NCBI GenBank assembly: GCA_900088475.1
Contig: FLMG01002572.1
Span: 7,713-40,775 of the forward strand
From: Hyphochytrium catenoides
Lineage: Eukaryota; Sar; Hyphochytriomycetes; Hyphochytriales; Hyphochytriaceae
Direction of reading: 5' to 3'
Length of the DNA: 33,063 nucleotides
Shown piece by piece: positions 1 through 11,859 of the stretch; position 1 is the stretch's first letter; the number at the start of each line of letters is the position of its first letter. The notes beneath the pieces are model-generated. The model saw nothing but the letters and a program-made list of their open reading frames with translations. It was not told the origin of the DNA and ran no database searches. Both the position numbers and the translations under genes were made by a program.

Positions 1-200
1 CTGTCTCGTTCAACCCTCTGTGAGTTCCCCATTCTCTCTGTTCCCTGGTTCGGCTTGAAGAAGCGCCCTCCTGACAGCGCCCAAGCACCCAAGCACGTCA
101 AAAAGAGGCAGCACATTGAGGGCGGGGGGACGAGCGGCGAGCAAGACAGAGAAAGGGAAAGAAGGGGAGGAAGAGAAGGTTACAAACTGCTGGCATAAAA

Positions 201-235
<35 letters not shown>

Positions 236-1022
236 CAGTCTGCTATCATTGTCTTCTCTAACACGGCAGCTCGCTCTTTCTCTCCCGCTTGTTCAGCGTC
301 CTATCCCTCAACGGCAACAATCATTGCTCTGCGGTGTCGTGCGAGGGATGTTCCCGCAAGCCCATAGGAAGCCCATTGATTGCTTCTCTCGCACTTTATC
401 CTCCTCATCTTCTTCTGCTTGAGCCGCAGTTCAACATAACAGAGCACAAGCTATCAGCCGTCAATCTGACATCACGGGAAGAGCCCACCTATCACCCTTT
501 CTCCCTTCCTGTTCCCATCCTCTTTCTCTTGTCTCTCTCTCTCTCTCACCTATAAGTGGTTCTCGTCCTTCCCCTCGACTGTGTGAGGCAACGCAGATTT
601 AACCTCCTGGCGCCTCGAACCTCCAGAGTTCGTGCTGTGTATCATCACTTGGAGCAGCCACTGGTTCGCTTCTCTTCGGCCCTGCGGTTCCCCATGCGCG
701 TACGGCCTTTGTCTCTCTTCAGTCCATTGACCTCAGACAGAGAGACACGTCTGTAAATTAGCTGCATCAGTCACTCTTTCAAGGTTGCGGTGAGACGCTA
801 CATGCCGGCGATGCCTCTCAGGCGACGAATTCCACTCTCCCTTCCCTACTGACAAGAGAGACACGACTATCCTCTACCTCAGAGGCAGACACGTATAGGC
901 TCTCTATAGCCTGAGCTCCGCGCATGCGATGGGGAAAGCCTCCGGCCCAATAATGCCAAAGTGTCCCGGAGCTGTCTTCGCAAGGCTCCCCGCCTATAAT
1001 CCTTTCGTGGGGACCTTTCACC
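1..1022. other. Gene-free 5' stretch, CT-rich
   Basis: I see no supportable gene in this stretch. Short open frames on both strands are low-complexity or start without context. A perfect (CT)15 tract at 203-232 is followed by CCGCAG, which resembles a very strong 3' splice acceptor at 238, so an untranslated exon of the downstream kinase gene or of a gene to the left could begin at 239. This is only a possibility. The rest reads like intergenic or 5' untranslated DNA. Confidence 0.5.
203..232. repeat. (CT)15 microsatellite
   Basis: A perfect dinucleotide CT run of 30 nt, directly followed by CCGCAG. It could be the polypyrimidine tract of an intron. Confidence 0.95.
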
Positions 1023-4000
1023 ATGCCCCAAGGTACAACCTGTCCCTCTCTCCTCCCCAACCCCGCGTCTTACTGTCCGATGGTCTTCTGCACGGCTAGT
1101 GTCCAATCTCTCTTGCTCTGTCTCCGCGCTCTCGGGTCTCAAAGTTCCTTGAGGCTTAACTCCTCTTGGTCCCCATTGTCGGACCCTTCCGCGATGCTTG
1201 TCTTCTTCTAATCATCATCTTTCTGTCTAGTGCTGGCAATAGGAGCGCAGTCTACTTCGCGGGGGAGCTTGTAACAACGGACGAGCTAGAACAGCGAAAG
1301 AAGTTCAAGCATCATCCACTGACTGGCACCTTCCACACCCTGCCTGGCTTCTATGACCCTCTGCACCATGTGTGGCGGATTGGCATGGCCGAAGCCGCAG
1401 GAGGAGGCGCTGCAGGAGGCAAAGATGTCCACGAAGTAAATGATAAGCTCACTAGCAGTCTTATGAGACAGCATGACCTCCTCTCACAAAGCAAGAAGTC
1501 TGATGCAGGGCTGGATAAAGGGGGCACAGCGCCTGGCTTAGCAGGCTTGACGGCAATGGTGAGCTTTGTCCGCTTGCTCTCGCTTTCCATTGGCCTTCGC
1601 TCTCGATCCTCTCCTCTTCCTTGGATCTAGCGAGCCAGAAAGCTCTCATCTTACTCGTTACGATCTTAGACTGTCGAAGCTCTTTCCTTCTTCCCCATCA
1701 CCTGCTCCGTATCTCATCGTTCTGCTGTTCTGTGCACATGTGTCCACGTTGAACTCTAAGTCGAGTTGCTATGGTTCGTAGGTTGAAGATGACCTAACTT
1801 CAGACGAGAGTCAAGACCTCGAGAGCAGGCCTATGACGGACGGAGAAGCTCAATCCCTCTCTGTATGCTCCTCAGATGCAAGTTCGTTGGCCTTGTCAAT
1901 GTCAGAGTCCGACGAAGAGGCCATCGAGCCGGTAGATCAGAAGGACCTAGAAAAGGATGTTTCGCTGTTGAGAGGGAGACGTTTCAGTGATCCTCTGATA
2001 GTCAGGGCGACCTCTCTTTCTCCCCCACCTGTCAAATATGCTATGAGAAGGGCCTCTTCACTTCTTGCGGCACCCAGTCTCTACGCAGAGAAACCTTACC
2101 CTGACGGTTTTGTCCTTGAAAAGGCGGCGTTTCGCCCTTCCGACCCTTTGTCTGCTCCTCCGCCACCTCCGGCCAGGAGGAGACCTCCGCCGACGCAGCC
2201 ACTAGCGAAAGTCCAAGGTTCAGGAGGTACGTAGAGTAGGCCTGCTCTGTGACGTATGGCTTTTCCCCTTCATGTCCTTTGTTGCGGTCTGTGATGCTCT
2301 TGTCCCTGTTGGCTTGTGCTCTGTCTTCCATAGACTACTCAGCTCAGATGCTATTGGTCCCTTCTGACCTTTGTTCTGATTTTTCGCTCAATAACAATAG
2401 AAAAGCAGAGGACCCGCCTGAATAGCACTGCAGGAGCAGCATACAGCAATGGAACTCGAGCATATCGGGATATTCCCGGAAATGAAGGGATGCATATAGA
2501 GACAACCGTGCCCTCTCCAATCTTAAGGGCTAGGACAAAGAGCGAGCTATCCAGTTCGCCTTCCCTTAGGAGACGGGTCTCAGCAGAAAATCTTCCTCTA
2601 AATAAGGCCTCCCAGCCACTATTTATGGTCTCCCGCCGTCCGTCATGGATCGCTGATGGCTCCCCAGATCTCGTTCTGAACGCCGCAGACTACGGAGATG
2701 AAGCTGAATTATATGACGCGCTAGAGGTAAGACTCACCCGCCAATGAACTCTAGACAATCACATGGGCTAAGAATCACCTTTTTCTTTGACTTATCTACC
2801 TATCGACGTATCTACCCGTATAGGGGGCTGGCTATATCTCCACAGGTCACGGCTCCTTTCAACGAGTGACACGGTCTGACCAGGAGAGTGCCTCTTCTCG
2901 TCTAAAGAGGGCTAGCAGATCTGAGGCCGGAAGATCTGACCCTGGAACTCGCTTGAGTGATGAGCAGGAGCCTCCTGCGCGGGCGCTGGCATTGCACCGC
3001 TCTTCGAGCACTCCTGCGGGAGGCGCTGTAAGGAGTGCGATGCGGGATGGTAGATCTACCTCTCCTATCAGAGAGTATAGCCAGGGTGCGCCGCAATTGC
3101 CATCAAATCCCTTCATCATCCGTCGAATGTACGACACTAGCGAGATCAGGTAATGACCCCAAATTCAGTCAGTTATGCCGTAGAACACCAAGGGCTAACA
3201 CACTTCGTGCTGGACTTCTTGCTCGTTTGATCTCTTTACGTAGCGCTCTCCCTTTGGGGCAGACCTTTCAACCACCGTCTGCGCTTCTGGTTAATGACCA
3301 TGAGGTCACCCATTCCAGCGCTCTGCCACCTTCACCCAGGAGGCGGAGCGCCAGTGCCACAGCTGAGATGCGTCCGTACTTCATTCATGAAGTGGCAGTC
3401 ACGCGCGGTTATGACATAGAGCCAGGGGATGGTACACTAGGAGACGGCAGCTATGCGGTGGTACAACCTGCAGTAAGGAAGAGTAACGGGCTGAAAGTGG
3501 CCATAAAGCAGGTGCACAAGAAGTATCTATTAAACGACGAGGAAAAGGCTGCAGTGAGAAGAGAGGTAGAGATCCATCAGAGATTGAGACACAAGCACAT
3601 TGTCAGGCTGTATGAGGTCTATGAGACGCAAGAGTACCTCTATCTGGTGAGTTTGCCCTTTTGACCGCTTCCCTTCTTTGCCATCATTTCTAGTTCCGTA
3701 GCTGCATGAGACTAACTCAAACATCTGTGTATACTTGTCGCCCTTAGGTCATGGAGCTAGCTTCTAGAGGCACGCTGGAATCCGTTTTAAGGCGACATCG
3801 ACGTTTCCCGGAGTCTTTTGCACGCAGGGTCGCTCAGCAGCTGATGAGGGCCGTGCTGCACCTACATGATCATGGTAAGCGCCTTCAGCTTCCCCCATCT
3901 TCCATCCATGGCTGCCGCGTCTTGTCTAGTTGAGACACTATTGAGGCAGATATCTCTCCACCCCACTCTCCTCAGACAACCTCTTCGTTCCTCTTATACG

Positions 4001-4936
4001 CTTCATCTTGCTGCCGCAATATCTGACGGCTGTCCAATCTTCCTTCAGGTGTGCTCCACTGCGATCTCAAGCCGCAGAACATTTTGCTGGCTGATCCGCC
4101 CCGACGGCCGGGCAGCCCTAACGTTCCCAGCGCATCTTATGACCTCATGGTAGGAAGTGCCCGCACCATACCTATCTTTCTTATGCTGAGTTGGTGCCTT
4201 TGGGTTCCCGCCCTCTTCTCCCTTGTTGGACGTGTCGTCGTGCTGTGTGAGTTGATAAATCAGCTGACTGTGTAGACCACTGACATCGCTTTTGATCCTC
4301 TGGGATGTCATACGATAGGAGGGAGATCTGCGCACACTAGATGTTAACTTGAAGCTCTGTGACTTTGGGCTGGCCAGAAAGGTGCCTGATGTCCGCTTCT
4401 ATAAGATCACAGGGGATGTGCATAAGGTACGCACTTATCAAAAATCTCTTGTCTATGGATGCCGCAGAATCCTACACTTCCGCCTAGCTGCTGCCGCCAT
4501 AGCGATCAACTTCGTTTTGACCCTGTCACTCTCCACCCCGTCACCGTCTTGGGCTGCTTGACCTTAGCTTAGAGGGATCGACAATCTTACGTGTCTGACA
4601 CTCCTTGGTCGGTTCCTCTAGGTGCCATTCACTGGTGTTACGGGCACTCCGGGATACATTGCCCCAGAGCTAATGTTACGCCAGCCATATGGCAAGCCAG
4701 CAGATATGTGGAGTCTCGGCATCATACTTTATGAGATGCTTGTGGGATACACGCCCTTCTACCCTCCTCACGCTTGCCTGGAAGAAGCTGTGGTTTTTGA
4801 CTCGAGGGCCTGGAAAGGCATAAGCGATGACGCACAGGATTTAATTCTTCATATGCTGGACCCAGACCCCGAGACTCGCTACACTGTGCATCAAGCCTTT
4901 ACGCACAGTTGGTTTGAGTTAGCTTTCTCCTTCTAA
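1023..4936 (+). CDS. Serine/threonine protein kinase, CAMK-like, C-terminal kinase domain
   Basis: Nine exons join in phase: 1023-1032 (tentative start, ATG in an ACC-ATG context), 1251-1558, 1782-2226, 2401-2726, 2824-3149, 3244-3646, 3748-3874, 4049-4149, 4319-4426 and 4622-4936. With the tentative first exon this makes ten exons and 822 residues. Residues 1 to about 510 are Ser/Pro/Arg-rich and probably disordered. The kinase domain fills the C-terminus: glycine loop [12 protein letters not shown] lysine, catalytic loop [41 protein letters not shown], and a closing region [19 protein letters not shown] short insert separates the catalytic loop from DFG. HCD replaces HRD, so this is a non-RD kinase. 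Activity is expected because the Lys, Asp and DFG are present. The substrate is unknown. The 5' end is the weakest part; the exon at 1251 could instead begin at 1231. Confidence 0.85.
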
Positions 4937-6405
4937 CGATTCCGCAGAATGTCCAGAGTAGCACGCCTACATTGGGCCTTAGCCTGCAGGGAAACACGTC
5001 GTTCTCTTGTCTGTCTTATTCTTAGCTCTTTCCTAGGTCTCTGTTTTCCTTTTCCTCTCTCCTTCCGCGTCTTTTATTTAACGAACTTCTTTGAGATCCA
5101 AATGCATTGGCTACACGCTCGTCTGTGTGCCTAGAGGAAGTCACACAGAGTGACAGACAAACAGCTTGAAGAGCTCTATAACTTATAGATAAGCTTAAAC
5201 AATCGGAGCGGACCAACAGACAAAATCGTTGGCGCTTCATTCCCACACATATAGGTATCTGCCCCTTTGATCTAATGAACTTTTTGCCTAACGTGGAAGT
5301 TGTCGTATGAGATAAGCCATAGCAAAGTTCCTGCCTACTGCCTAGTCCTTGATTACCTATCGCCGTTGACTCAGTGCAGTTCCTCATATCTAAGCCATGG
5401 ACGGATGGGAAAGTTATGACCCAAATGGGACCTTAAGGTCAACAGGAGGTGAGCTGAAGTCATCAGAAAGGTTGGGCTACAGCCTTCAAGGACCGAGTCT
5501 TTGGTCTGAGAGGTCATCTGCTCTCATCCGATATGGTTCTTGTTGGCGCCGATGGGCATGAGCTTGAGTAGGTGATAGGTACAGGGAGGCAAGGTGGATG
5601 GATCATGATGATTATTGGTCACTAGGCTCACCATCCTCCAATTGTCCGTACTTTCCTCATCCTTCTTTAGTGCTCTTGGTCTCTCGATTTCTTAGGCGCA
5701 CAGCTTCTCCTACTTCCGTTGAATGCATTGCCTGCAGAAGCATGGCGTCCGTCACGCGAACGATGGATGGGACAAAGTTCGTGGCCACACCCACAACCAT
5801 CACAAGGGCGTAAGGTGGAAGTCAAGCACGCGGTGTGCCAACTTCTGCCTTGTGTTGGCACCTGGCCCCAACAAGTGGGCGCTAGGTCCACTTCCGACTA
5901 AGGAAAAAGGCAATCCAGACCCCGCAAAGCTGATAAGCTAGCTTTGTTCATCCCTTGCCTATCCCGCCTCAAGACCACATCTCTGCTCATCCTCCTTCTG
6001 TTGTTGAGTGTGGAAACGAGTGCTGTCCGGCTCTGCGTTAACCAACCGGCAGTCATTCGTGAAGGGGAGCGACGGAAAGAGCACCATCGTACACTTGAAA
6101 GGACTGCTTTCGCTAGGCGAATAGACATTGGGCCATGGAGCTAAGAGGGGCGGCTGGAGGTGTGAGTGTGTGTGGAATGGGGGATAGATCCTTCTTCGCA
6201 ATGTTAAAGCAAGCTGAAGCTATCGGATTTCATAAAGATAGATTGTTGAGAGTGATCCGCTCACTCTTTTCCAGGTATATTATCGTGACAGAGGTCGGTA
6301 TTGTACAACAGAATGGGGAGCTACACCTTGACAGATCAATCCCGGGCGAGAGACATGCCGCAACTACACAGCAGCAGAGAGGGCGACGTTTGGAGGTGGT
6401 GGCTT
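4937..6405. other. Unassigned stretch between kinase and lipase 3' ends
   Basis: No recognisable gene. One splice-consistent candidate on the + strand starts at ATG 5398 (MDGWESYDPNGTLRSTG), has a donor at 5452 (GTGAGC) and an acceptor before 5696 (TTTCTTAG), then an open frame to TAA 5901. It matches no family I know and the phase match may be chance. Another open + frame follows a TTTTCCAG at 6266-6273 and runs into the antisense of the lipase last exon. The 3' UTRs of the two convergent flanking genes must lie here. Confidence 0.3.
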
Positions 6406-9400
6406 CTAGAGGGAAAAGCGCTCCTGCAAAGCGCTTCTTCCCTGCTCTTCTCCTGTCCCATAGTTTTCCGCCACTGCTACGTCCACTGACTTCGACAAGT
6501 TGGCATTATAGTAAAGGAAATGATGGTACTGGAAGTAAGCCAAGATCTCGACGAAGCCAACGTCACTGCTTTGCTCCTCGTTTCCTCCTTCGTCGCTTTC
6601 TCCTTCCATCATGGTCGCCGACCTCAGCACTGTGATATTCTTCTCGTGGGTTGGTCTTACCTCCCCTAAGGTCAAACCTACTACCTGTGGTGTCTCTCCC
6701 TGCGACTGAGACACCGCTGGAGAGGAAGGATTGGGTTCCGATGGGGCGACGTAGGACTTCCTCTTTTTTAGGAGCTCCACTTCCTTTTTGTGGAACGCTT
6801 CCGCCGCAATCTTACCGTCCTCGGCAGTGAGCTTGTTCTTCTTTTTCGCTGCTGCTTCCTGCTCAGGCGCATGACAGAAGCAGTGGGATTAGCCACCGAT
6901 CACAGGAAGAATTTTAAAGCGATGAGTCCGTCCGTGCGCGTAGAAGTGCTTCAAGGCAGAAGAGCATAAATGGACGAGCCACTGAAGACGCACTCTCTAC
7001 CCAGAAAAGATGTGGGGAAGAGAACCGAAGCATATCCTACCCTTTGTGCTTGTCTAAAGGCATCAATGCCTCGATCCAAGGCCTTCACAAGAGAGAGTAT
7101 CATATTGTTGGAAGATCCACGGTTCTTCAGACTCCATCCATCCTCCTAGAGCAACCATAACGCGATCGGTTGACATAGGAAGATGGAAGTCAGTCTGAGC
7201 TATAGTAGCCCACGGGGGGGCCACACTTCGTTGAACATCCAAGGCTTATGTTCCTATCCTGCGGTAGTCAACCCACTGTCTGGAGCTCTCCCCGTAGGGG
7301 CATGGTAGCCCCTCATCAAACCCATCGTCTTCTCCTCTCTCACATTAGGCTTCTATCTCGTTTGGTCATGAAACCTTTGGTGCCCTCCTGCTTGCCTGTC
7401 CCCTTTTTGCTCCTCTATCGCCCTTAGTCCTTACAGTTATTAGAGTCGCACCTTGAGAAATATCTTGAGCATGCAGCTTTCGTAGCCTTCACTCTTCGGT
7501 GGAAAGGCATGCACAACATCTTGGGCGTACATAATGTTCAGCAGCTGCGGAGTGCGGTAAAGTAGGCGCATTCGTGCGGCAAACCTAAGGCCCAGAAGGG
7601 TTAGGCAACACCAAGAGGGTCATCAGCAACTAGACAAAGAGGTAGTTTAAGGACCACCGGAAGGGGAAGTGAAGGTTCACTATGACAGTCGATCGGTATC
7701 CGTTGGACTAACTAAGTAAAGGTAGGCATAAGAAAGAGAAGCCGCCTAGAAGGGGTGTGAAGGACGTCAGCTACGAACCAAAATTAGCGAGCTTAAGAAT
7801 GGAGGCACCTGAAGAAAGTTACTCACCCGGCATCACCAGCCTTGGGGGTCCCGAAGCCCACGACAGTAATCTTGTCAGTGGAAAGCCCCATTGACTTGAC
7901 CTCATCCCCAAGCTTGAGAGCAAGCACTTGAGATAGCATTCCACCCATCGAGTACCCGGTAATATGGATTGGGGTACCCTCCTTCACATACGACAAGAGA
8001 AGCGAGAGAAGGCCTTCTTCCATCATGTCTTGGAAATACTTATATACTGTCTCATGAACCCGCACAGTCTTGGCTTTCTCAATAACCTCTGGAGGGGCGG
8101 ATGGAGCTTTCAGGGAGACAGAAGCAGGGTAAGTTCTTTATCTACCACCACTCCCGCTATCATGCCCTTCTAAAGGTCACCACACAGGTCTTTGGACAGG
8201 TAAAGAGTAGCCTGGATGGCATGACATGGGTCTCTCAGGCTCCAGACGGTAAATTTTTAAGGCGGAATACGAAAAGAAGCTGGAGAAAGCTGAGACAGAG
8301 AGGAGGCTCACCATCCTGCGCAATACGGTCCACGGGTTGCAAGTCCATAAACTCTGTAAGCCGTCTGTTCAAACCCATACTCCACATATTCTCAAAAGAC
8401 TGTCGAATGCGAGTTCTTTCGCCATCAGTCCAAGCTTTGGAAAGAGGCCGCCAAATCTGATCGAACAGAGCTGTAGCAGTCTGCCAGTCGCCTTAGATTG
8501 TGTAGAGGGAAAAGGCAGAGGAGGGATGAGCCAGGCCGCATAACATGGGAAAGGGACGTTATAGGAATGCTAGTCCATACACCAAAGAACTTAGGTAACT
8601 TCATAAAAGCGTACCTGTCAGCGGAGCGGAGACAACTTCTAGAGTAGAGGTCCACGATAAATTCTTAAAGTCTGACATCATCTAATGGACCAAGGCGTTG
8701 GCGTCAAAAAGGTCCTTAAAGCCCCTTCAACGATCAAGTAACCATTCTTCCCTCTATCTCCTCGATCGTCCTCCCTACCACGTTCCTCATTGCCAAACAG
8801 AATTTATCTCCTAGCTCAGAACCCTCCCCTAGCCCGAACACTCATCATTTTCGCCATGGCATCTCCCTGGGTCTTACCTGTCTGAACTCCTCATCAGCCC
8901 AACCCGACCAGAAATCTCCCCAGAACTCCTTGATAGTGTCAGGTGTACCAGCGGGACTCAGGACCACCAGGACCTGAAGCAACCAACAAGCCTTTACTTA
9001 GTCTACTTAGTGGGTTCAGTATGTAGGCGGGGACAGAAACCCCACACGCACAACAAATAGAGCGGAAGCATATGTACCTCTCGCTTTGAACTCCCTTCAA
9101 CAGTCTCCCAGACGTTGCACCTAAGGAAGCGTGAGAGCATTGATAGAAGGAGAAGGTAAGGCATTTACAAATGGGGTCGAATGAGAATAACGCCGCGATC
9201 AACAATGTAAAGGTTCCCGATACCTGGCGCTATGGCTTGTGTTCTTGAATATGGCCTTCAAGTTATATGTCAAGCCGTTGGGGTCTCGCCTGTTCGGCTT
9301 CACCTTCACTCCTAACGAACATAGAAAGCCGTAAGCCGTAATCGTAATAGGAGCAGGGTCGTTTAACAGCGTCCGCAGCGCCTCATGAAAATGATCAGGG

Positions 9401-9513
9401 TCAAGTGGCAAAGACAAAAGTGAGGACCCTCATTAGCATGTGACCGTACCAACGTCCCACAGTACGTTTCTGTTGCCATCAGCATCCTCGTTGAGCACAT
9501 CATTTTCCTTCAT
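6406..9513 (-). CDS. Class 3 lipase-like alpha/beta-hydrolase (second half of a possible PPCS-lipase fusion)
   Basis: Exons in minus order: 9513-9466 (or to 9454), 9381-9224, 9120-9078, 8973-8878, 8681-8615, 8491-8312, 8231-8181, 8106-7827, 7584-7452, 7145-7041 and 6858-6406. Every junction keeps phase, giving about 537 residues. Lipase_3 features: a strand VLVVLSPAGT where the family has [F/I]RGT, VHETVYKYFQDM, the nucleophile elbow GYSMGGMLSQVLAL, VVGFGTPKAGDAGFA (family FGxPRVGN), and YAQDVVHAFPP with the acid residue. The family then expects a His soon after the Pro pair; here the text is KSEGYESCMLKIFL, with no His. The C-terminal exon is Lys/Glu-rich, coiled, then acidic. Without that His, hydrolysis is doubtful. 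The N-terminus begins either at ATG 9513 or continues from the upstream PPCS exon (see finding). No signal peptide is seen. Confidence 0.82.
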
Positions 9514-9670
9514 CTACGAGGAAAGGGTTAGCTGAGACTGTTCCTTCCTGCTCTAACCCCTCTCTCCTGTTATGGTACCATTCTCCTAGTTGTACATACA
9601 CCGGGACTACTTTGGCGGCTGCCGACTTATCTGATAGCGTGTAAGACCTCCACAAGTTCCATCGGCTTAC

Positions 9671-11859
9671 CATTGAAAACTTGGCTGATAGGAGGAGTAG
9701 AGGCTTTGAGCTTCGAAGTATCTGATTGCCGTAGACAAAGTCCTTGTGCCTTCTAATCAGCAAAGTCGATACCTCTTTCTATTGATAGCACATGGATTAG
9801 AGGAAGATCATGGTGAAGGGTTCAACTCCAATCATCAGCAGTGGCAATTCGAGAGCTGAAGGCCTCCAATTAGTTAGTCGAGCTTTGTCTAGGGCTTCTG
9901 GATACCTCGAAAGCCCCAATAACGTCTAGATCTTGGGTCACAGGTGTCCTAAGCTCAATCTCCTCTCGTACAGTGACGAGCACATATCTGCCGCACAGGA
10001 CGGACATTAGTTCGAAAGCAGGATCGAAGACCCGTGCTAGAATCGTACTTACCTCTGGGCGCCTTGCACGTCTGCCAGCGTAACATGTACTCCGTATTGC
10101 TCTTGTTGTTGGTGGGCCAGTCGAATGGCACTCGACGGGTTAAGGCCTCTCCCGTGTCTAATGGTAATTATGAAAGCACCTGGGCACCAATCCTTCTTTA
10201 GACGGCGAAGGATTCCTGGCGTTTTAAGGAACATTACACCTATATTGAGAGGTATGTCAATGTGTGCCTCAGGAAAAGTGGGTTGGGATAGATGGCTTCA
10301 AGAATAGCACGAGTCGGGGGAAACAGGATGAGAAGGGACAAAGAGGGAGAGAAAGGACATTGGGTGCAGACGCAGACGCTAGAGCAGAAACCCCGGTCAG
10401 CAAAGACTTCAAGAGAGGCAAGCTTGAGACGGGGAGGTCATTTAAGCGACAAGAGCTGAACACCTACCCTTATTATCGTCCTTGTCAAGGCTCAACTTCC
10501 TCCTGGATCTCGGCACGAAGTGATCGCTGACCAATGCCCCCAGAAACAGAAGGGCATGATGTCTGACGGGGGACAGAGCACGGCAACATGCACGGAGGAG
10601 AAAGAGATATTCCTCCACCGTGAAAAAAGGAATAGGTAGGATGAACTCCTGTGCCGCCTTGGATTCGTCTAGTAGGCCTTTAACAATACTCATATGCCTG
10701 CTCTCCGCCTTTGAGCCACTAACAATTGCGTTGATTTCCTCCTGCATGATCAGCGTTATCGGCAGGATGGATAAAGTCAGAGGAAAAGCCGGTAGTGAGG
10801 ATTGAGCTTTTGAGGTAACAGGAACGTAGGGACAGCATGGAGAGGAGGTCGCAAAATGAACCAGGAAAAGGCGAACTAGAACTTCCAGCTCTCCCCGCGG
10901 CCGCTCAAAAGGTGTAGTCCTTCACTCACGTGTAGTCGTTCTGCCCAGTTCTTGTTCCTGAAGAAGGTGCTGACATGGCGAAGAAAGGGTTGAATGGACT
11001 CTTGGCGATGGAGATAGATCACCTAATCGACAAAGAATTTAGGGTCCCCCCTTGTTGCAGGAACCATGCCTCTGTCCTTCTTTTGACATAACTTCTCTGT
11101 CTTCAACCCTGCTTCCCATCTAGCACTGTTCCCTTTGCCCCTCCCCCTTCGATGCGACAACACGCCGGGTCCTCCTTCTTTTGCACCTCTATAATTTCCT
11201 CTTCATCTTCTGCGCTGATCCAACTTCTCTCGTGTCTCATGGATGGAAAGGCTACACCACCCTATAATACATACCGCATAATTGTTTCTGACAAGATTTT
11301 CTGTGAAGGCCGCGGGCCGATTCCCGTTAGACCTTCCTTCAACCCACTTGCTAAGCTCGTCGTTCAGAGGGACTACGGTGCACCCAGCTGTAACTAACGC
11401 TAGACGTCGCCTACCAATATTGCGCTCAACGAAGGCCTGACCGACGAACGTGTAGAAAGGGTCAGTGATAAGGGCTTAGCACAAGCACGCAGGAAAGATA
11501 TACAATAGAACAAAGGATGTAGCCCAGAGCCACGTAGGTAACGAAGATCGGCAGAGAGAGGGGATGGAAAGCTGCCGGACCACCAGTGAGACGAACATAA
11601 AAGGACTATCAAGCCCCCACCTCGCTTGGGAGCTTTAACAGCCAAAACCAGTGAACGAAGGGAAAGGGCTAACTCATGTTCTTCTAGAGACATTGGAGAG
11701 CACAAGTGGCGAACGCACCTTTAGTTTATCTTCAGTCTCACCCAAATTTGCCGGTGGGACACTTTTATCGAAGAACTTGTCAATGTATTCATCGGTCGTG
11801 TGGTCAGCAGTGGCAGCCGAGTAACCGACACTCTTAACGATCGATTGCCAAAGCGACAT
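9671..11859 (-). CDS. PPCS: Phosphopantothenate-cysteine ligase-like protein (PPCS/CAB2 family), divergent
   Basis: PPCS makes phosphopantothenoylcysteine in CoA synthesis. Exons: 11859-11719, 11436-11275, 11022-10930, 10741-10468, 10239-10053, 9987-9906 and 9778-9671, all in phase, about 349 residues. Family landmarks in order: a VPPANL segment, RRLALVTAGCTVVPL (family VTSGGTxVPLE), NNYAVIYLHR (GYxVIFLHR), FFTVEEYLFLLRACCRAL, LGALVSDHFVP (AAVSDFYVP), LKKDWCPGAFIITI (WxPxAFIISF), YGVHVTLADV (xxVVVANxL) and a C-terminal EKEVSTLLIRRHKDFV (IExxIVxxLxxRH). The NFSSG motif reads GRSNG, and the FKLETD motif reads IRHGRG inside a single unbroken exon. Substrate-binding residues are therefore lost or strongly changed. 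The final exon ends in a strong donor, ATG|GTAAGC, not a stop. If unspliced, the frame would run to a TGA at 9500. It is a pseudo-enzyme or a very divergent ligase. Confidence 0.85.

Noticed and set aside
10-264. Minus-strand frame with an Arg-Glu repeat
   Set aside because: Produced by the (CT)15 tract.
4049-4149. DYRK family assignment from the HCDLKP motif
   Set aside because: The activation segment lacks the DYRK YxY and RSPE pattern and has GTPGYIAPE.
9466-9513. Frame beginning GADAVKRPCSYYDYGLRL for the second lipase exon
   Set aside because: The alternative frame continues in phase through the 9224 donor into 9120-9078 and the VLVVLSPAGT strand, whereas this one hits a stop.
11534-11683. 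Two extra PPCS exons (11683-11621 and 11571-11534) that also fit phase from a donor at 11741
   Set aside because: Joining 11719 directly to 11436 gives LKAFVERN, matching the family spacing between VPPxNL and the VTSGGT strand; the extra exons would add a hydrophobic insert no homologue has.
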